DNA of 64,000 nt from Methylobacterium sp. DB0501 (GCF_011043735.1 NZ_JAAKGV010000004.1:62001-126000); one strand, 5' to 3'. Shown: positions 1-9,031, counted from the stretch's first letter. The notes: generated by a model from the sequence alone, not told the origin. A program made the numbers and translations.

Positions 1-721
1 TCTCCAGCGCCGTCTTCGCCACCTTCGCGGCGGCCTTCTCGCGGGCCTCAGTCACCAATGCCGGCTCGGTCTCGGGCGCCCCCCGGGACGCGTCCCCGAC
101 GAGGCGGCCGCCGCGGGCGAGCGTGATCAGCAAGGCCCCCATCGCCCCGCGGCCGGGCCTCCAATCTAGCGCGGCGTGGACGTCCTCGGCCATGCCAACG
201 CTCGCCCGGACATAGCGGTACCCGTCGGGCCCGCCGAGCAGGTCCGGCAGCAGCCCGCGGATGTACTCGCGCGCCGGAGGATGGCCGCATTCCCAGAGGC
301 AGAGCGCCAGGACGCCCGCGAGCAGGCGGAGGTGCTCGTCGACGTCCTGTTGCTCGTCCGAGTAGTCGAAACCGAAATCTGCGGAGAAACTGCTCTCGCG
401 CAGCCAGCCGGTGACGGTGTCGAACGCCGCGCAGACCTGGACGGCCAGAGTTTGCTCGGCTTCCCGACGGTCCCGCTTCACGTCATGGGCGTACGAATCG
501 AACGACAACCGCAGGGCGCGGTAGATGCCGACGACGCGGATGTCCTCGCCGAACGCGGCCGCGTTCCGGAGCGAAGGGATGTGCCGGCCGTAGCGGGCGG
601 CGAGAAGGAGGGCGGCAGGCGCGAACGGGAAGCTGCCGCGGCGGGGCGCCTCGGCTTCGCCCGAGAGATATCTCTCGACGGCGCAAGCCCGCGCCCCCTC
701 ATCAAGGGGGGTGCTCGTCAT
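1..721 (-). CDS. hypothetical protein, 3' end beyond window
   Basis: An open frame of 240 codons starts at the ATG complementary to 719-721 and runs off the left edge without a stop. A GGAG ribosome site lies about seven bases before the ATG. The protein opens MTSTPLDEGARACAVERYLS and has a plausible globular composition with aromatic residues and a cluster of acidic residues in the middle (FDYSDEQQDVDEHL). The competing frames here are low-complexity Arg/Pro/Ala. I do not recognise a family. It faces the same way as the next genes up to 3.2 kb and probably belongs to the island. Confidence 0.7.
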   Translation of the reverse strand, partial: MTSTPLDEGARACAVERYLSGEAEAPRRGSFPFAPAALLLAARYGRHIPSLRNAAAFGEDIRVVGIYRALRLSFDSYAHDVKRDRREAEQTLAVQVCAAFDTVTGWLRESSFSADFGFDYSDEQQDVDEHLRLLAGVLALCLWECGHPPAREYIRGLLPDLLGGPDGYRYVRASVGMAEDVHAALDWRPGRGAMGALLITLARGGRLVGDASRGAPETEPALVTEAREKAAAKVAKTALE

Positions 722-794
722 GATCGGTCTCCATGGCCGTACGCCCCGGATGCCGTGGGCGCGCAGTTCAAACGCCGGTGTACCCCGGCATGTC

Positions 795-1334
795 TTACTC
801 GCTAGTTAACGACGACGAGCTCCGTTTCCCCAACCGGAATGCCTCGCGCTCGGCGAGCACTTCGTCGACGGCGGCCAGGGCACGCCGCAGCGTTTCCTTC
901 GCGTCCATGTCCCGGCCGATGATGTCGATCTGCGACGGTCGACCTGTGTGATAGCGCTCGACAGTATTCGCTTCCTGGATCTCTTCGACGCACATGAGCG
1001 CATGCCCGAGGGCGCGGGGATGGGAATGCGCGGCGGCCTGGCCGAGGAAGAGACAGACGTATTCGGGGAGTCCGAATTTCGCGATGCGGTCCCGGCTCGT
1101 CGTCCTCTTGTTGAGTTGCATTAGGCGGGCGAGCGACGAGACCCACTCATGGCCGAGCACTGCTGTCGCCGCCTCGTTGACGGCATCGACGAAGGCGGAT
1201 CCAACCTCCGCCATCGTGACGTGGCGTTCTCCTGCGTAGAGGTCTTGGTCCCGATACGTCAGGGGGACGCCGTCGAGCGTCCCGATGCAGACGCCGTCGT
1301 CGGGCTGGGGCATGGGCTTCAAGACGATCTTCAC
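795..1334 (-). CDS. hypothetical protein, 179 aa
   Basis: The frame is longer upstream, but the part before 1334 is Ala/Pro/Arg-rich and unlike a protein. I choose the GTG at 1334, preceded by AGGA about nine bases upstream, giving a protein that opens VKIVLKPMPQPDDGVCIGTL. The chain has a mixed, soluble composition with a helical-looking middle (FVDAVNEAATAVLGHEW) and a Glu/Arg-rich C terminus. No family is recognised. It sits about 73 bases upstream (in its own direction) of the left-edge gene and may be cotranscribed with it. Confidence 0.6.
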   Translation of the reverse strand: MKIVLKPMPQPDDGVCIGTLDGVPLTYRDQDLYAGERHVTMAEVGSAFVDAVNEAATAVLGHEWVSSLARLMQLNKRTTSRDRIAKFGLPEYVCLFLGQAAAHSHPRALGHALMCVEEIQEANTVERYHTGRPSQIDIIGRDMDAKETLRRALAAVDEVLAEREAFRLGKRSSSSLTSE

Positions 1335-1426
1335 GGCGGGAAATCCTGCGGGGGGTGGGAATCGATGAGGGGCGGCCCCGGTCAGGACCGCCCCTCGGAT
1401 GTTAGCACTCGCGGGAGCGAGGGACC

Positions 1427-1909
1427 TCAGGCCCGGCGGGCCTCGTTGAGCTGGTGCTGCAGGAGCTCTGTCTGCATCTCGATGAGCGCTGCCTGACGGG
1501 GATGCCCCGCCTTGCCGCAGTAGCCCCGGGGCGGAAGCGAGGGGGCCGGCAGGTACCACTCGCCCTCGTCCTCATCGAGGTGCCAGTCCCGGTTATCCCC
1601 GGGCATCCCTCCCCACGCGCCGCCGACCGTCTCATGCCCGCCGGCGCCGATGCCGATCACCGCGTCCTCGATCCACTTGGCCTTCACCCGGGCGAGATGC
1701 GCCTGGTGGCGCCTGCCGCTGTCGTGCCAACGCCAGAAGGCGCAGAAATCGCCGAGGCAGGTGGAGCCGCTGTCCGCGCCTCCCCTGAACGTGCGGTTGA
1801 CCCCGGCAACTGGCGTATCGGCCTGCTCGGTGTCGGGGCTGCGGGCCTCGGGGCACCACACGGTCTCGGCCTGCTGCACGGTGAGCAGGGCGGTATCAAG
1901 TTGGCTCAT
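1427..1909 (-). CDS. Cys-containing phage/island-type hypothetical protein
   Basis: A 160-residue protein with an N-terminal pattern WCPEAR (Cys19), then NRTFRGG, then TCLGDFCAFWRW (Cys51, Cys56). This spacing of a CPxxR motif followed by an asparagine-arginine pair and a CxGxxCxxWR motif resembles a small cysteine family I associate with prophages and plasmids; that assignment is from memory and its function is unknown. Three cysteines could bind metal. The C-terminal third is Glu/Gln-rich and probably helical. It is one of a series of minus-strand genes of the island. Confidence 0.65.
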   Translation of the reverse strand: MSQLDTALLTVQQAETVWCPEARSPDTEQADTPVAGVNRTFRGGADSGSTCLGDFCAFWRWHDSGRRHQAHLARVKAKWIEDAVIGIGAGGHETVGGAWGGMPGDNRDWHLDEDEGEWYLPAPSLPPRGYCGKAGHPRQAALIEMQTELLQHQLNEARRA

Positions 1910-2017
1910 TGTCGTGATCCCTCTCGTCAGGACGCCCGGAAACCGTGGCGACGGAGTGCTCGTCGGCGCTCCCCGCTCCCCCGCCGGGCTACGACGGGGG
2001 AGAAGGCAGCGTCGCGC

Positions 2018-2269
2018 TTAGGCGTCGATGGCGTCGAGCCGGCGCTCGACCGCGGTGCGGAGCTTCTCGGCCGTCATCGAGCGGGCGGTCGGCCCGGTCG
2101 GGACGAGGACCGTGGCCTCGCGGACGTAGGCCCGGTCGTACTCGCTGCGGCGGTAGACGCCGACGCGGCAGACGAAGCGCCCATTGTAGCGGACCTCGCC
2201 CTCGGTCATGAGGCGCAGGCCGTCGTCGTATGTGTAGTAGTCGTTGTCGAAAGAGATCTTGGTCGTCAT
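2018..2269 (-). CDS. hypothetical protein, 83 aa
   Basis: I start at the internal ATG (2267-2269) because a strong GGGAGG ribosome site lies five bases before it; the upstream extension is Arg-rich noise. The product opens MTTKISFDNDYYTYDDGLRL and has an aromatic, acidic N terminus and a beta-rich middle (VRYNGRFVCRVGVYRRSEYD), then a helical tail. It is small and soluble. No family is recognised. The start is 11 bases from the end of the next upstream gene, so the two are very likely cotranscribed. Confidence 0.65.
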   Translation of the reverse strand: MTTKISFDNDYYTYDDGLRLMTEGEVRYNGRFVCRVGVYRRSEYDRAYVREATVLVPTGPTARSMTAEKLRTAVERRLDAIDA

Positions 2270-2280
2270 GACCGCCTCCC

Positions 2281-3183
2281 TCAAAGAGCGATGGGAGCGA
2301 GGATCTCGCGGACGATAGCGTCCGCGTTGCAGTGCTTGCTTCCGCTGTTGCACAAAAAGCCGTAGGCCCAGTAGGCTCGACCCGCCTTCGTGTCGAGGAA
2401 CGGTCCGCGACCGCAGCCCTTACGGTCGACGTAGAGCTTCACCGGTCCCTTGCTCGGCTTCACCCCGGTGACATCCAGGTTCACGTAGTCGCGGACCAGC
2501 TTCCCGTCATTGGACTCCCATCGCTCGACGCCGGTGACCTCGTAAGGAGCGTCCCACCCCATGAGGGGCATGACGACCCGCCGTCCAACTAGGACGGCAG
2601 CGAGTCCCTCGACGGTGGACAGGTCAGGCTCGGGAGCCGGGGCGGGCTCGGGCTGCGGGACGACCGGCGTGGGCTCGGCCTCGCGAGCCTCCTCAATGAC
2701 GCGCTGCGCCGGGGGCACTGGCGGCAGGCTCGCGATATGCGCGATGAGGCATAGCTGCACCGGAGCGGGCGCGGACGGCTCGACGGGCTCCGGCGCGCCG
2801 CCGTCGGCCTGCTGCGGGGCCGCTGCGGCGCCTTCGAGCTCGGCGAGCTCGTCCCGCATGGCAATGCCATGGTCGTGGAGGCGGGCGAGTTGGGCGCGGA
2901 GTTCCTCAGGCGAGGGAGCGAAAATCCCCCACCCGGCGTCGATCTCGGACTGGGTCTCCAGCATGAGGCGGTCGTTATCCGCGATGAGCTCGCGGAGAGC
3001 GGCGGCGGCAGCGCGGCGCGCCAGGGCGGCGCGGGCGCGGGCCCAGGCCATACGGAGGCCGTTGCCGAGGCAGAGGCGCACCGAGCACGCCGATGCAATG
3101 GCGCCGGCACGCGCGAGGCGCCAGGCGTCGCGGAAAAGCGCGGAAAGGTCGACGCGCTGCGTCTGTATGGTGGCTGTGGCCAT
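2281..3183 (-). CDS. hypothetical protein with Pro-rich linker and C-terminal domain
   Basis: A 300-residue protein from the ATG at 3183 (start chosen over one 16 codons upstream because the sequence from MATATIQTQ looks like a natural N terminus; the ribosome site GGGA is weak). The N-terminal third is Ala/Arg-rich and helical (ARARAALARRAAAAALREL), a Pro/Glu/Ala linker follows (PEPAPAPEPD), and the last 110 residues form a compact domain with cysteines (KGCGRGP, FLCNSGSKHC). The layout suggests an anchored or coiled N terminus tethering a small domain. No family is recognised. Confidence 0.65.
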   Translation of the reverse strand: MATATIQTQRVDLSALFRDAWRLARAGAIASACSVRLCLGNGLRMAWARARAALARRAAAAALRELIADNDRLMLETQSEIDAGWGIFAPSPEELRAQLARLHDHGIAMRDELAELEGAAAAPQQADGGAPEPVEPSAPAPVQLCLIAHIASLPPVPPAQRVIEEAREAEPTPVVPQPEPAPAPEPDLSTVEGLAAVLVGRRVVMPLMGWDAPYEVTGVERWESNDGKLVRDYVNLDVTGVKPSKGPVKLYVDRKGCGRGPFLDTKAGRAYWAYGFLCNSGSKHCNADAIVREILAPIAL

Positions 3184-3344
3184 GGTTCGATCCCGCTCGT
3201 CGTGGATGACGCGGCTAAGCCGTCGTCGCAATGTCGTTTGTAGGGCGACATTAACCTGCCGTCAAGGTCCCCTCCGCCGGGCCGGTAGGTCCCTCGCGTC
3301 GCGAATCGATAGCCTCCCCTGAGTGGCGGATTCGCGAGGCGGAC

Positions 3345-3845
3345 ATGGGCGCGGGCATTCGGGTTCCGGACGAGACCTTCATCAAAGCCGCGTTCAACGC
3401 GGCGGAGGACGCCCTCCTTAAGAGGGCCGGCTACTGCTTCCTCCTGGAGATCGAGCGCTCCGACGAGGCGGGATTTGCCCTCGCGGCGACGCGCAACGAC
3501 GGAGCCAGGGCGCGTTTCGACGTCGACATCCCGAGGAAGGTAGCGCCGGAGAAGCTGACCGCGTTCGAGCGGGTCCGGCGTGACCGCCAATGGTTCAAGG
3601 TCCAGCTTAACAGCATCGTCGAGAGCCTCTGCCTCGGCATCGTCGAGGACGAGCCCGAGGCCGCCGCACAGGCGGAGCCCGAGCAGCGCTTCGCCGTCGT
3701 CCTGACGTTCGGCTCCCGCCCCGACGTCGTCCTGACGCCCGCCGCCGGCGTGCCGGCCGACGAGGCGACCCGCGTCTACTGGTCCTTCATCGCCGCTGCC
3801 TCGGCCATCGGCGGCCGCCCCGCCATGCTTCCGCTGGGGGCCTGA
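3345..3845 (+). CDS. hypothetical protein, 166 aa
   Basis: First of three plus-strand genes packed end to end (gap of three bases, then a four-base overlap). It opens MGAGIRVPDETFIKAAFNAA and contains a basic helical middle (VRRDRQWFKVQLNSIVESL) and a hydrophobic C-terminal segment. The sequence looks like a small soluble protein without transmembrane helices. A GAGG stretch lies just upstream of the ATG. The tight spacing implies an operon read away from the minus-strand genes on its left; the 160 bases between hold the divergent promoters. No family is recognised. Confidence 0.7.
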   Translation: MGAGIRVPDETFIKAAFNAAEDALLKRAGYCFLLEIERSDEAGFALAATRNDGARARFDVDIPRKVAPEKLTAFERVRRDRQWFKVQLNSIVESLCLGIVEDEPEAAAQAEPEQRFAVVLTFGSRPDVVLTPAAGVPADEATRVYWSFIAAASAIGGRPAMLPLGA

Positions 3846-3848
3846 GCC

Positions 3849-4256
3849 ATGGGCACCTTCTGGCACAAGCCCGGCTGGACCGCCGCCGACCGCGACGCCG
3901 ACGGCGAGATCCGCGCCGACGCGCTGCGGCCGGGCATCTACTGCGAGGACCAGGCGGCCCTGGCGCAGCTTCGCCGCGGCGCCCGCGTCCGGAGCCGTGA
4001 GATGACCGCGACGCCGAGCGGCTGGCTCCTCGACGGACAGGCCGTCTTCCTGTGCACGCCCGAGCTGGCCGCCATGTTCCGGGCGACCGCGACGAAGGGA
4101 CCGCCCCCGGCGTCAGAACCGGAATGGGTGGCGGGCATCGCGGCCGACGCGAGGGCATTTGCTGCACGGCTGGATCGTCAGCGCCCATATCCGTCCACCG
4201 ACAAAGTGACCCGTCAGCAGCGCCGAGCCGCCGAGCGCGCACGGAGCCGCCCGTGA
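3849..4256 (+). CDS. hypothetical protein, 135 aa
   Basis: Second gene of the three-gene plus-strand operon. It opens MGTFWHKPGWTAADRDADGE and carries a strand-rich core (VRSREMTATPSGWLLDGQAVFLC) followed by an Arg-rich tail that could bind nucleic acid (TRQQRRAAERARSRP). The last codon overlaps the GTG start of the following gene (GTGA), the usual mark of translational coupling. No family is recognised. Confidence 0.7.
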   Translation: MGTFWHKPGWTAADRDADGEIRADALRPGIYCEDQAALAQLRRGARVRSREMTATPSGWLLDGQAVFLCTPELAAMFRATATKGPPPASEPEWVAGIAADARAFAARLDRQRPYPSTDKVTRQQRRAAERARSRP

Positions 4257-4831
4257 ACGTCGTCGCTTTCCCCGCCATCGAGCAGTACCGCGCGCTCCTG
4301 GCCCGCGGGAATCCCGAGACCGCCCGGGGCGCTGCCAACGACGACCTGTTCGTCGGCCTCGCCCTCTCCGGGGGCGAGGCGGCCGCGACCGCGCGCGCCT
4401 GCCGCGCCAGCGACCTCCGCCGCGTCGAGATCGAGCTCGTGGCCCCGGCGAGCGACGAGACCGCCGCCTTTGTCCTCGACGCGGTCCTGGAGGTCCTGGC
4501 GCACGGCGGATGCATACGCGACAGCGCCACCGCCCTGCGCGACGTCCCGCCCTACATCACCAGCCTCGATGCCGCCCGGGCCTTCGTCGCCCGCACGCTG
4601 CCCGGCTTCTTCCTCGTCTCGGGTTCCTGCGCGCGGTTCGGGCACGCCTCCGTCGGCCCGGACTACGGCGGCCCCGACGGCGAGCGCCTCCTCAGGGAAT
4701 GGCCCCGGGACGGCGTGGCCGAGGTCGGCTGGCACGAAGAACTGCCCCATGCCGACGGCCCTCACCGGGAGCCCTGCGCCATCCTCGCGGCCGCCGGCCG
4801 TGCGCTCGCCTACCCTAACGAGAGAACCTGA
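4253..4831 (+). CDS. hypothetical protein, 192 aa
   Basis: Third gene of the operon. The frame is open further upstream, but the GTG at 4253 overlaps the previous stop as GTGA and gives a natural N terminus (VNVVAFPAIEQYRALLARG). The protein is acidic, rich in Ala and Glu, and has a C-terminal stretch GWHEELPHADGPHREPC with several His and Glu residues that might bind a metal. No family is recognised. It is the last gene before a sharp fall in GC content. Confidence 0.7.
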   Translation: MNVVAFPAIEQYRALLARGNPETARGAANDDLFVGLALSGGEAAATARACRASDLRRVEIELVAPASDETAAFVLDAVLEVLAHGGCIRDSATALRDVPPYITSLDAARAFVARTLPGFFLVSGSCARFGHASVGPDYGGPDGERLLREWPRDGVAEVGWHEELPHADGPHREPCAILAAAGRALAYPNERT

Positions 4832-5177
4832 CCGGTGGACCGTGTCACCCGCGAGCCCTTTGAGGACGCCGCGCCGTCCATCACCGGGAAGGGCCCCTTT
4901 CTTCAACCACAGTATCGCCGCTAAATTAGATGTTGACCGATACTATAAATAAAATTTCAACAGAAACGCATTCACGACTCAACATGTACTCACGGCAGCA
5001 AAGCAAGCGGCAACAAATTTGGTATTCAGTGCTGCTGATAAGACATTTACCATAATCAACAAATCAAGGGGTGCCAAATCCATCTACGCAGGCTTAAGTT
5101 GCTCCGATATGATGTTGAAGCAAGGGCATCTCATTCCGCATGCGCCGGAACGCCACCCGCGAGGAGCATTTAGGCGA
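4832..5177. other. AT-rich stretch without a supported gene
   Basis: The composition drops abruptly here compared with both sides up to 4.83 kb, with runs such as AAATAAAATTTCAAC. The stretch can be read through in the frame of the next gene from a TTG at 5019, but the residues look like spurious upstream translation. It probably contains the promoter of the M41-like gene. I see no hairpin with a T-run or RNA gene. Confidence 0.4.
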
Positions 5178-5858
5178 ATGGTAAGGACGAAAGGTCGTCG
5201 CCGGTTGACCTGCCATCACGAAGCCGGACACGCGCTTGCGCGATGGTATTTCGGACATAAAACGGATCGCGCCTTGGTCCTTACCGTTGACGAGGTTCGC
5301 GCCGGCAAGGTCTTTAAAAATCGTAAGGGCATAGTAGTCGTCGGCTGCGAGGGTATAGTCGAGGGATATGATATCCACGGTTATCCGTATGGGCGTATAC
5401 CGACCGCAGGATCTGCAGAGGAGCAGGATCGCGCCGATTATCTCCGTGCCATCAACCGAGATATGGAGCTTGTTAATTGCTTCGCAGGCTTTATAGCTGA
5501 AGCACACTACCGACATGCGTCGGTAAGCGCCTGTATGTTGGCAGGCGGCATACAGGACATGAAACATGCCCAGTTTCTGGTCGATGCCTGGGATTTGCCA
5601 CACGAAGAACAGCGGGAGATCTTACAGCTGTCCCAAGCAAGGGCCACCGCCCTTGTTCAGTCTAAGCCGGGGGCCGCTGCTATCAAGGCTGTAGCCGATG
5701 CGCTTATGCAGCGCGGGCGCCTGACCGGTAAGCAAATAGCTCGGCTATGCCGGGCCGCCTATGGCGGCCGAGAGTGCGCTTTTGGCGCCTGGTACGCACA
5801 CTGGCCAGCTATACCTAAGCAGATCCGAGCAGGCTTTATTCCAGAGCGGGGATTGTAG
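5178..5858 (+). CDS. orphan M41 (FtsH-type) zinc metallopeptidase domain
   Basis: The M41 active-site motif HEAGH is present (CHHEAGHALARWYFG), followed by an equivalent of the FtsH region LGGRVAE (here FAGFIAEAHYRH) and of the third zinc ligand region SNDI (here GGIQDMKHAQ). The expected two histidines, glutamate and aspartate are therefore all there. FtsH's membrane helices and AAA+ ATPase are absent, so this is a free-standing protease domain of the kind found on phages and islands. I start at the ATG at 5178 (GAGGAG 11 bases upstream); ATGs at 5109/5112 and a TTG at 5019 are alternatives. The gene is visibly richer in AT than its surroundings, which suggests separate transfer. Substrate unknown. 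Confidence 0.7.
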   Translation: MVRTKGRRRLTCHHEAGHALARWYFGHKTDRALVLTVDEVRAGKVFKNRKGIVVVGCEGIVEGYDIHGYPYGRIPTAGSAEEQDRADYLRAINRDMELVNCFAGFIAEAHYRHASVSACMLAGGIQDMKHAQFLVDAWDLPHEEQREILQLSQARATALVQSKPGAAAIKAVADALMQRGRLTGKQIARLCRAAYGGRECAFGAWYAHWPAIPKQIRAGFIPERGL

Positions 5859-6140
5859 GCTGCGCAGCATCCTGCCAGCTAATAAAATCAGATGTTGACG
5901 CGACCGGCCCACTGTCCCCTCCCCTTCCCTGAGAGGCAGCGGGTCGTAGTCCGTCAGCCTATCTTCTCTGATTGGTATCGGTTCCCCTCCCCTGTCTATC
6001 CGTGAAATCAGCCGCCGCACGATGACCGTGACGTTATCGCAGCGGAACAGGGTCATTTGCCCCATGCGAGCCTTCGGAGGAGTCGCCATGGCAGCCCGAA
6101 AGGCACGGGAGTTCACCATCGCCTGTTTCGGCTTCGCGCC

Positions 6141-7688
6141 GATTTTGTTGAAAAACTCGCGGCCGATCTGGATCGGGCACCAATCGGCTGAGCAGACCGC
6201 TCCCACGTGGGGGCGGTCCCGGCCGATCAGGCCGGGCTCAGCTGCTGGAGCGGGATCAGCTTAGCGAGCTTCCGGAGGTTCTGGGCTGCTGCGGCGAGGT
6301 GGAACTCGTCCCGAGCGCCGTTCGGTCCCCGCAGCCGAAGCCGATCCAGCTTCAGGATCCGCTTGAGGTGGGCAAACAACATCTCGACCTTCTTGCGCTC
6401 ACGCCGTGAGGTGCGGCCCTCGTCCGAGGCGCAGATGTCGCGCGCCATCTGCCGGGCGCCTTCATGGATCGAGCGTGGGACCTTGCGGGCGGGTGTGTTG
6501 GGGCAGCATCGCGGCTTCAGCGTGCAGGGCTCGCAGTCGCGCTGGCTCGCCCGGTAGCGCATCATCCCATCGTCATCGACGAGCGGGAACGGCGTCCGAT
6601 AGACCTTCTGGCGTGGCCGCAACTGATGGCCAGCTGGGCAGGTGTAGGCATCAGCTGCAGGGTCGTAGCTGAAGGCTGACCGGCTGAAGGTGCCATCGCG
6701 GCGCTCGGACTTGTCGAAGACCGGGATGTGCGGCTCGATCCCGCGCTCGTGCACGAGCCAAGCGAGGTGCTCAGCCGACCCGTAGGCACTGTCGGCCGCA
6801 AGCCGGGCTGGCCACAGCCCAAAGCGATCTTGCGTCCGCGCGATCATGGTGCGGGCTGCCCCGACTTCCGCCTGCCGGATGGCGCGGCTGGCCTCGACAT
6901 CGACGATCACGGCGTGGTCGAGGTCGATCAGGTAGTTGGTGGCGTAGGCAAAGAAGGCATGACCTTTCAGCGCGCCCGTCCACTGCGCCGCCGGGTCGGA
7001 GCGGGAGACAAACTTCGGCTGGGTCTCGCTCGCTGCTCCCCAGGCGGCTTCGTCGAGGGTGTCGAGGTACTCGCGCACTGACCGGCGGGTCCGGGCGAGA
7101 TCGGTCCAGTCAACGGTCTCCGAGGCGTCGGCAGAGCGCTGCTTGTTGGCATCGGCCCGGATCAGGCTGGCATCGACCGCAAAACCCTCGCCCCCGACGA
7201 GCCCCTCCTCGATGCAGCGTTGCACGGTGACCTCGAACACCTCGCGCAGCAGATCGCTGTCACGGAACCGACCGTGCCGGTTCTTCGAGAACGTCGAGTG
7301 GTCCGGCACCCGGCCGTCAAGGCCGAGCCGGCAGAACCAGCGATAAGCAAGGTTGAGGTGGACCTCCTCGCACAACCGTCGCTCGGAGCGTATGCCGAGG
7401 CAGTAGCCGATGAGCAGCATGCGGATCATGAGCTCGGGGTCGATCGAGGGCCGGCCCGTTGAGGCATAGAAGGGCGCCAGGTCCCGCCGCAGGTTGCTCA
7501 AGTCGACGAAGCGGTCGATGGCGCGCAGGAGGTGATCGGCTGGAACGTGTGTATCGAGGGAGAACTCGTAGAACAGAGCGCCCTGCTCGACCTGCCGCGG
7601 ACCCATCATCTGCGTCAATCCTCGCCTCACAACGAGAGTGAATCACCCCGCACCCGCCGCCGCAACAGCCGAGTTTTTCAACACAATC
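6141..7688 (-). mobile_element. IS1182-family insertion sequence, apparently complete
   Basis: Nineteen-base terminal inverted repeats bound the transposase: 6141-6159 reads GATTTTGTTGAAAAACTCG and 7670-7688 is its complement with one mismatch (GATTGTGTTG...). The element is 1548 bp with a single transposase gene. I could not identify a target-site duplication with confidence; the flanks of 6141 and 7688 do not match over four bases or more. The 280 bases on its left and 150 bases on its right hold no convincing gene and may be remnants of what was interrupted. Confidence 0.8.
6227..7609 (-). CDS. IS1182-family DDE transposase
   Basis: A 460-residue transposase starting at the ATG-ATG pair at 7609 (MMGPRQVEQGALFYEFSLD, the characteristic IS1182 opening). 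It has the N-terminal DUF772-type domain (STGRPSIDPELMIRMLLIGY), the first catalytic aspartate region (GFAVDASLIRAD), the second (LAADSAYGSAEHLAWL), a Cys-containing insert (CEPCTLKPRCCP) and the C-terminal glutamate region (RTSRRERKKVEMLFAHLKRIL). All parts are present without a frameshift, so the enzyme may be active. It catalyses movement of the surrounding element. Confidence 0.93.
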   Translation of the reverse strand: MMGPRQVEQGALFYEFSLDTHVPADHLLRAIDRFVDLSNLRRDLAPFYASTGRPSIDPELMIRMLLIGYCLGIRSERRLCEEVHLNLAYRWFCRLGLDGRVPDHSTFSKNRHGRFRDSDLLREVFEVTVQRCIEEGLVGGEGFAVDASLIRADANKQRSADASETVDWTDLARTRRSVREYLDTLDEAAWGAASETQPKFVSRSDPAAQWTGALKGHAFFAYATNYLIDLDHAVIVDVEASRAIRQAEVGAARTMIARTQDRFGLWPARLAADSAYGSAEHLAWLVHERGIEPHIPVFDKSERRDGTFSRSAFSYDPAADAYTCPAGHQLRPRQKVYRTPFPLVDDDGMMRYRASQRDCEPCTLKPRCCPNTPARKVPRSIHEGARQMARDICASDEGRTSRRERKKVEMLFAHLKRILKLDRLRLRGPNGARDEFHLAAAAQNLRKLAKLIPLQQLSPA

Positions 7689-7841
7689 TACTCGCGACCG
7701 GACATTCCCGACAGAGCTTGCGAGGAGCCGCTTTGGGTCAAAAGCACGGGTCAACACAGCACGCGGCAAACTCCGGAGCGATGTCGCAAGCTCCCCCTCT
7801 AGGTTGGGATCGATAGCCTCTCGGGAGAGCAGCTATCCTTA

Positions 7842-8773
7842 GAGTCCGTTAGGAAAGAATTAATCCATAGTAATTGACGCGAGGAGTCGGCCGATTGATG
7901 CGAACAGCATCGCACCTGCCGAGACATGGAGGAACGTTTCGTAGTCCGTCTTGAGGCGCCGCGAGCCCGTGAGAGCACCTATGCTCTGCTCGACCTTCCA
8001 CCGCTTTGGCAGAAGAACAAAGCCCTTCGCCCCCTCCGGTCGAAGGACGACCTCGACCGCACGCCTCAACCCGGATTGAACGGCATCAATGAACCGTTTC
8101 TTGTACCCGCCATCGACGACAATGGTCTCCACCCAGGGATAAAGGCGCACCAGACGCTTGACCAAGGCGAGGCCTCCATCCTGATCCTGGACGTTGGCCG
8201 GTGTCACACTGACGGCCAACAGACGCCCGCCGCTGTCGACCACCAGGTGTCGCTTGCGGCCGAACACTTTCTTGCCCGCGTCATAGCCGCGCTCGCCTTG
8301 GGGGGCATCGCACTTGACCGACTGAGCATCGATGATCGCGAGTGTCGGGCTGGCCTCGCGCCCGTCTTTCTCACGGTCACGCATCACGAGATGATGATTG
8401 ATGCGTTCCAGATGGCCGCCATCGACCAGAACTCGCCAGTAGTCCAGTAGTCATAACAGATGCTGGACGGCGGTAGATCTTTGGGCAAAGCATCCCATGG
8501 GATGCCGTACCGCTGCACGTAGAGGATGCCATTGATGACCTCCTGAAGACTGTAGGTCCGTGGCCGGCCGATCCTTTGAGCGACGGGCAGGAGGGGTTCC
8601 AATTCGCGCCATTCGTCGGGTGTCAAATCACTCGGATATCTCTAATTGCGGCGATCGTACCGCGCCCTGTTCTCTTTGGTCCAAGCCACGGTCGAGCCAT
8701 CAAGCCATTCACGACGTGCTGCCATTCCGCATAACCTTGAAATATACTGTTGTCACCCTTTCCCAACGGACTC
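7842..8773 (-). mobile_element. IS5-family (IS427-group) insertion sequence, 932 bp
   Basis: The left end GAGTCCGTTAGGAAAG (7842-7857) and the complement of the right end GAGTCCGTTGGGAAAG (8758-8773) match at 15 of 16 bases. Both ends are flanked by the trinucleotide TTA (7839-7841 and 8774-8776), the short TNA duplication typical of this group. The boundaries are therefore well fixed. The transposase inside is interrupted (separate entry), so the copy cannot move unaided unless frameshifting occurs. Confidence 0.88.
7860..8626 (-). pseudogene. IS5-family transposase broken by an 8-bp tandem duplication
   Basis: The first frame (MTPDEWRELEPLLPVAQRIGR ... SSICYDYW) covers the N-terminal third and then goes out of frame; the second (MMRDREKDGREASPTLAIID ... 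LLASITMD) carries the catalytic core with DAQSVK, VVDGGYKK and the final glutamate region. The break is caused by two adjacent copies of CAGTAGTC at 8437-8452. Removing one copy restores a continuous reading YDYWRVLVDGGHLERINHHLVM, the normal sequence of this group. Some relatives use programmed frameshifting, but here the duplication explains the break fully. Confidence 0.85.
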
Positions 8774-9031
8774 TTATATCGGGGTGTACGTGGTGTGGGC
8801 GTAAACAGGCATCACCCATGTCCGCCTGAATGTCGGGGGTTCGCTGGGCAGGACGGAGGGGAATTGTGAGGCCGCCGCCCCGACCGGTCATCCCCCCTTC
8901 GCGCCGCGGTTCGCCCAAACGCTGCGCGAGGCGGCCCCCTGTCAGGAGGGGCCGCCTCGCGATGCCGCCGAGGCGGGCGCCCGCTACGCCCGGCGGGATG
9001 CCGAGCGGCGGGCGGGGAAGGCCAAGGCCGA

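Noticed and set aside
5745..6206. Minus-strand frame of about 150 codons left of the IS1182 element
   Set aside because: It overlaps the IS terminal repeat and the end of the M41-like gene, and its composition changes along the frame; likely mixed remnants.
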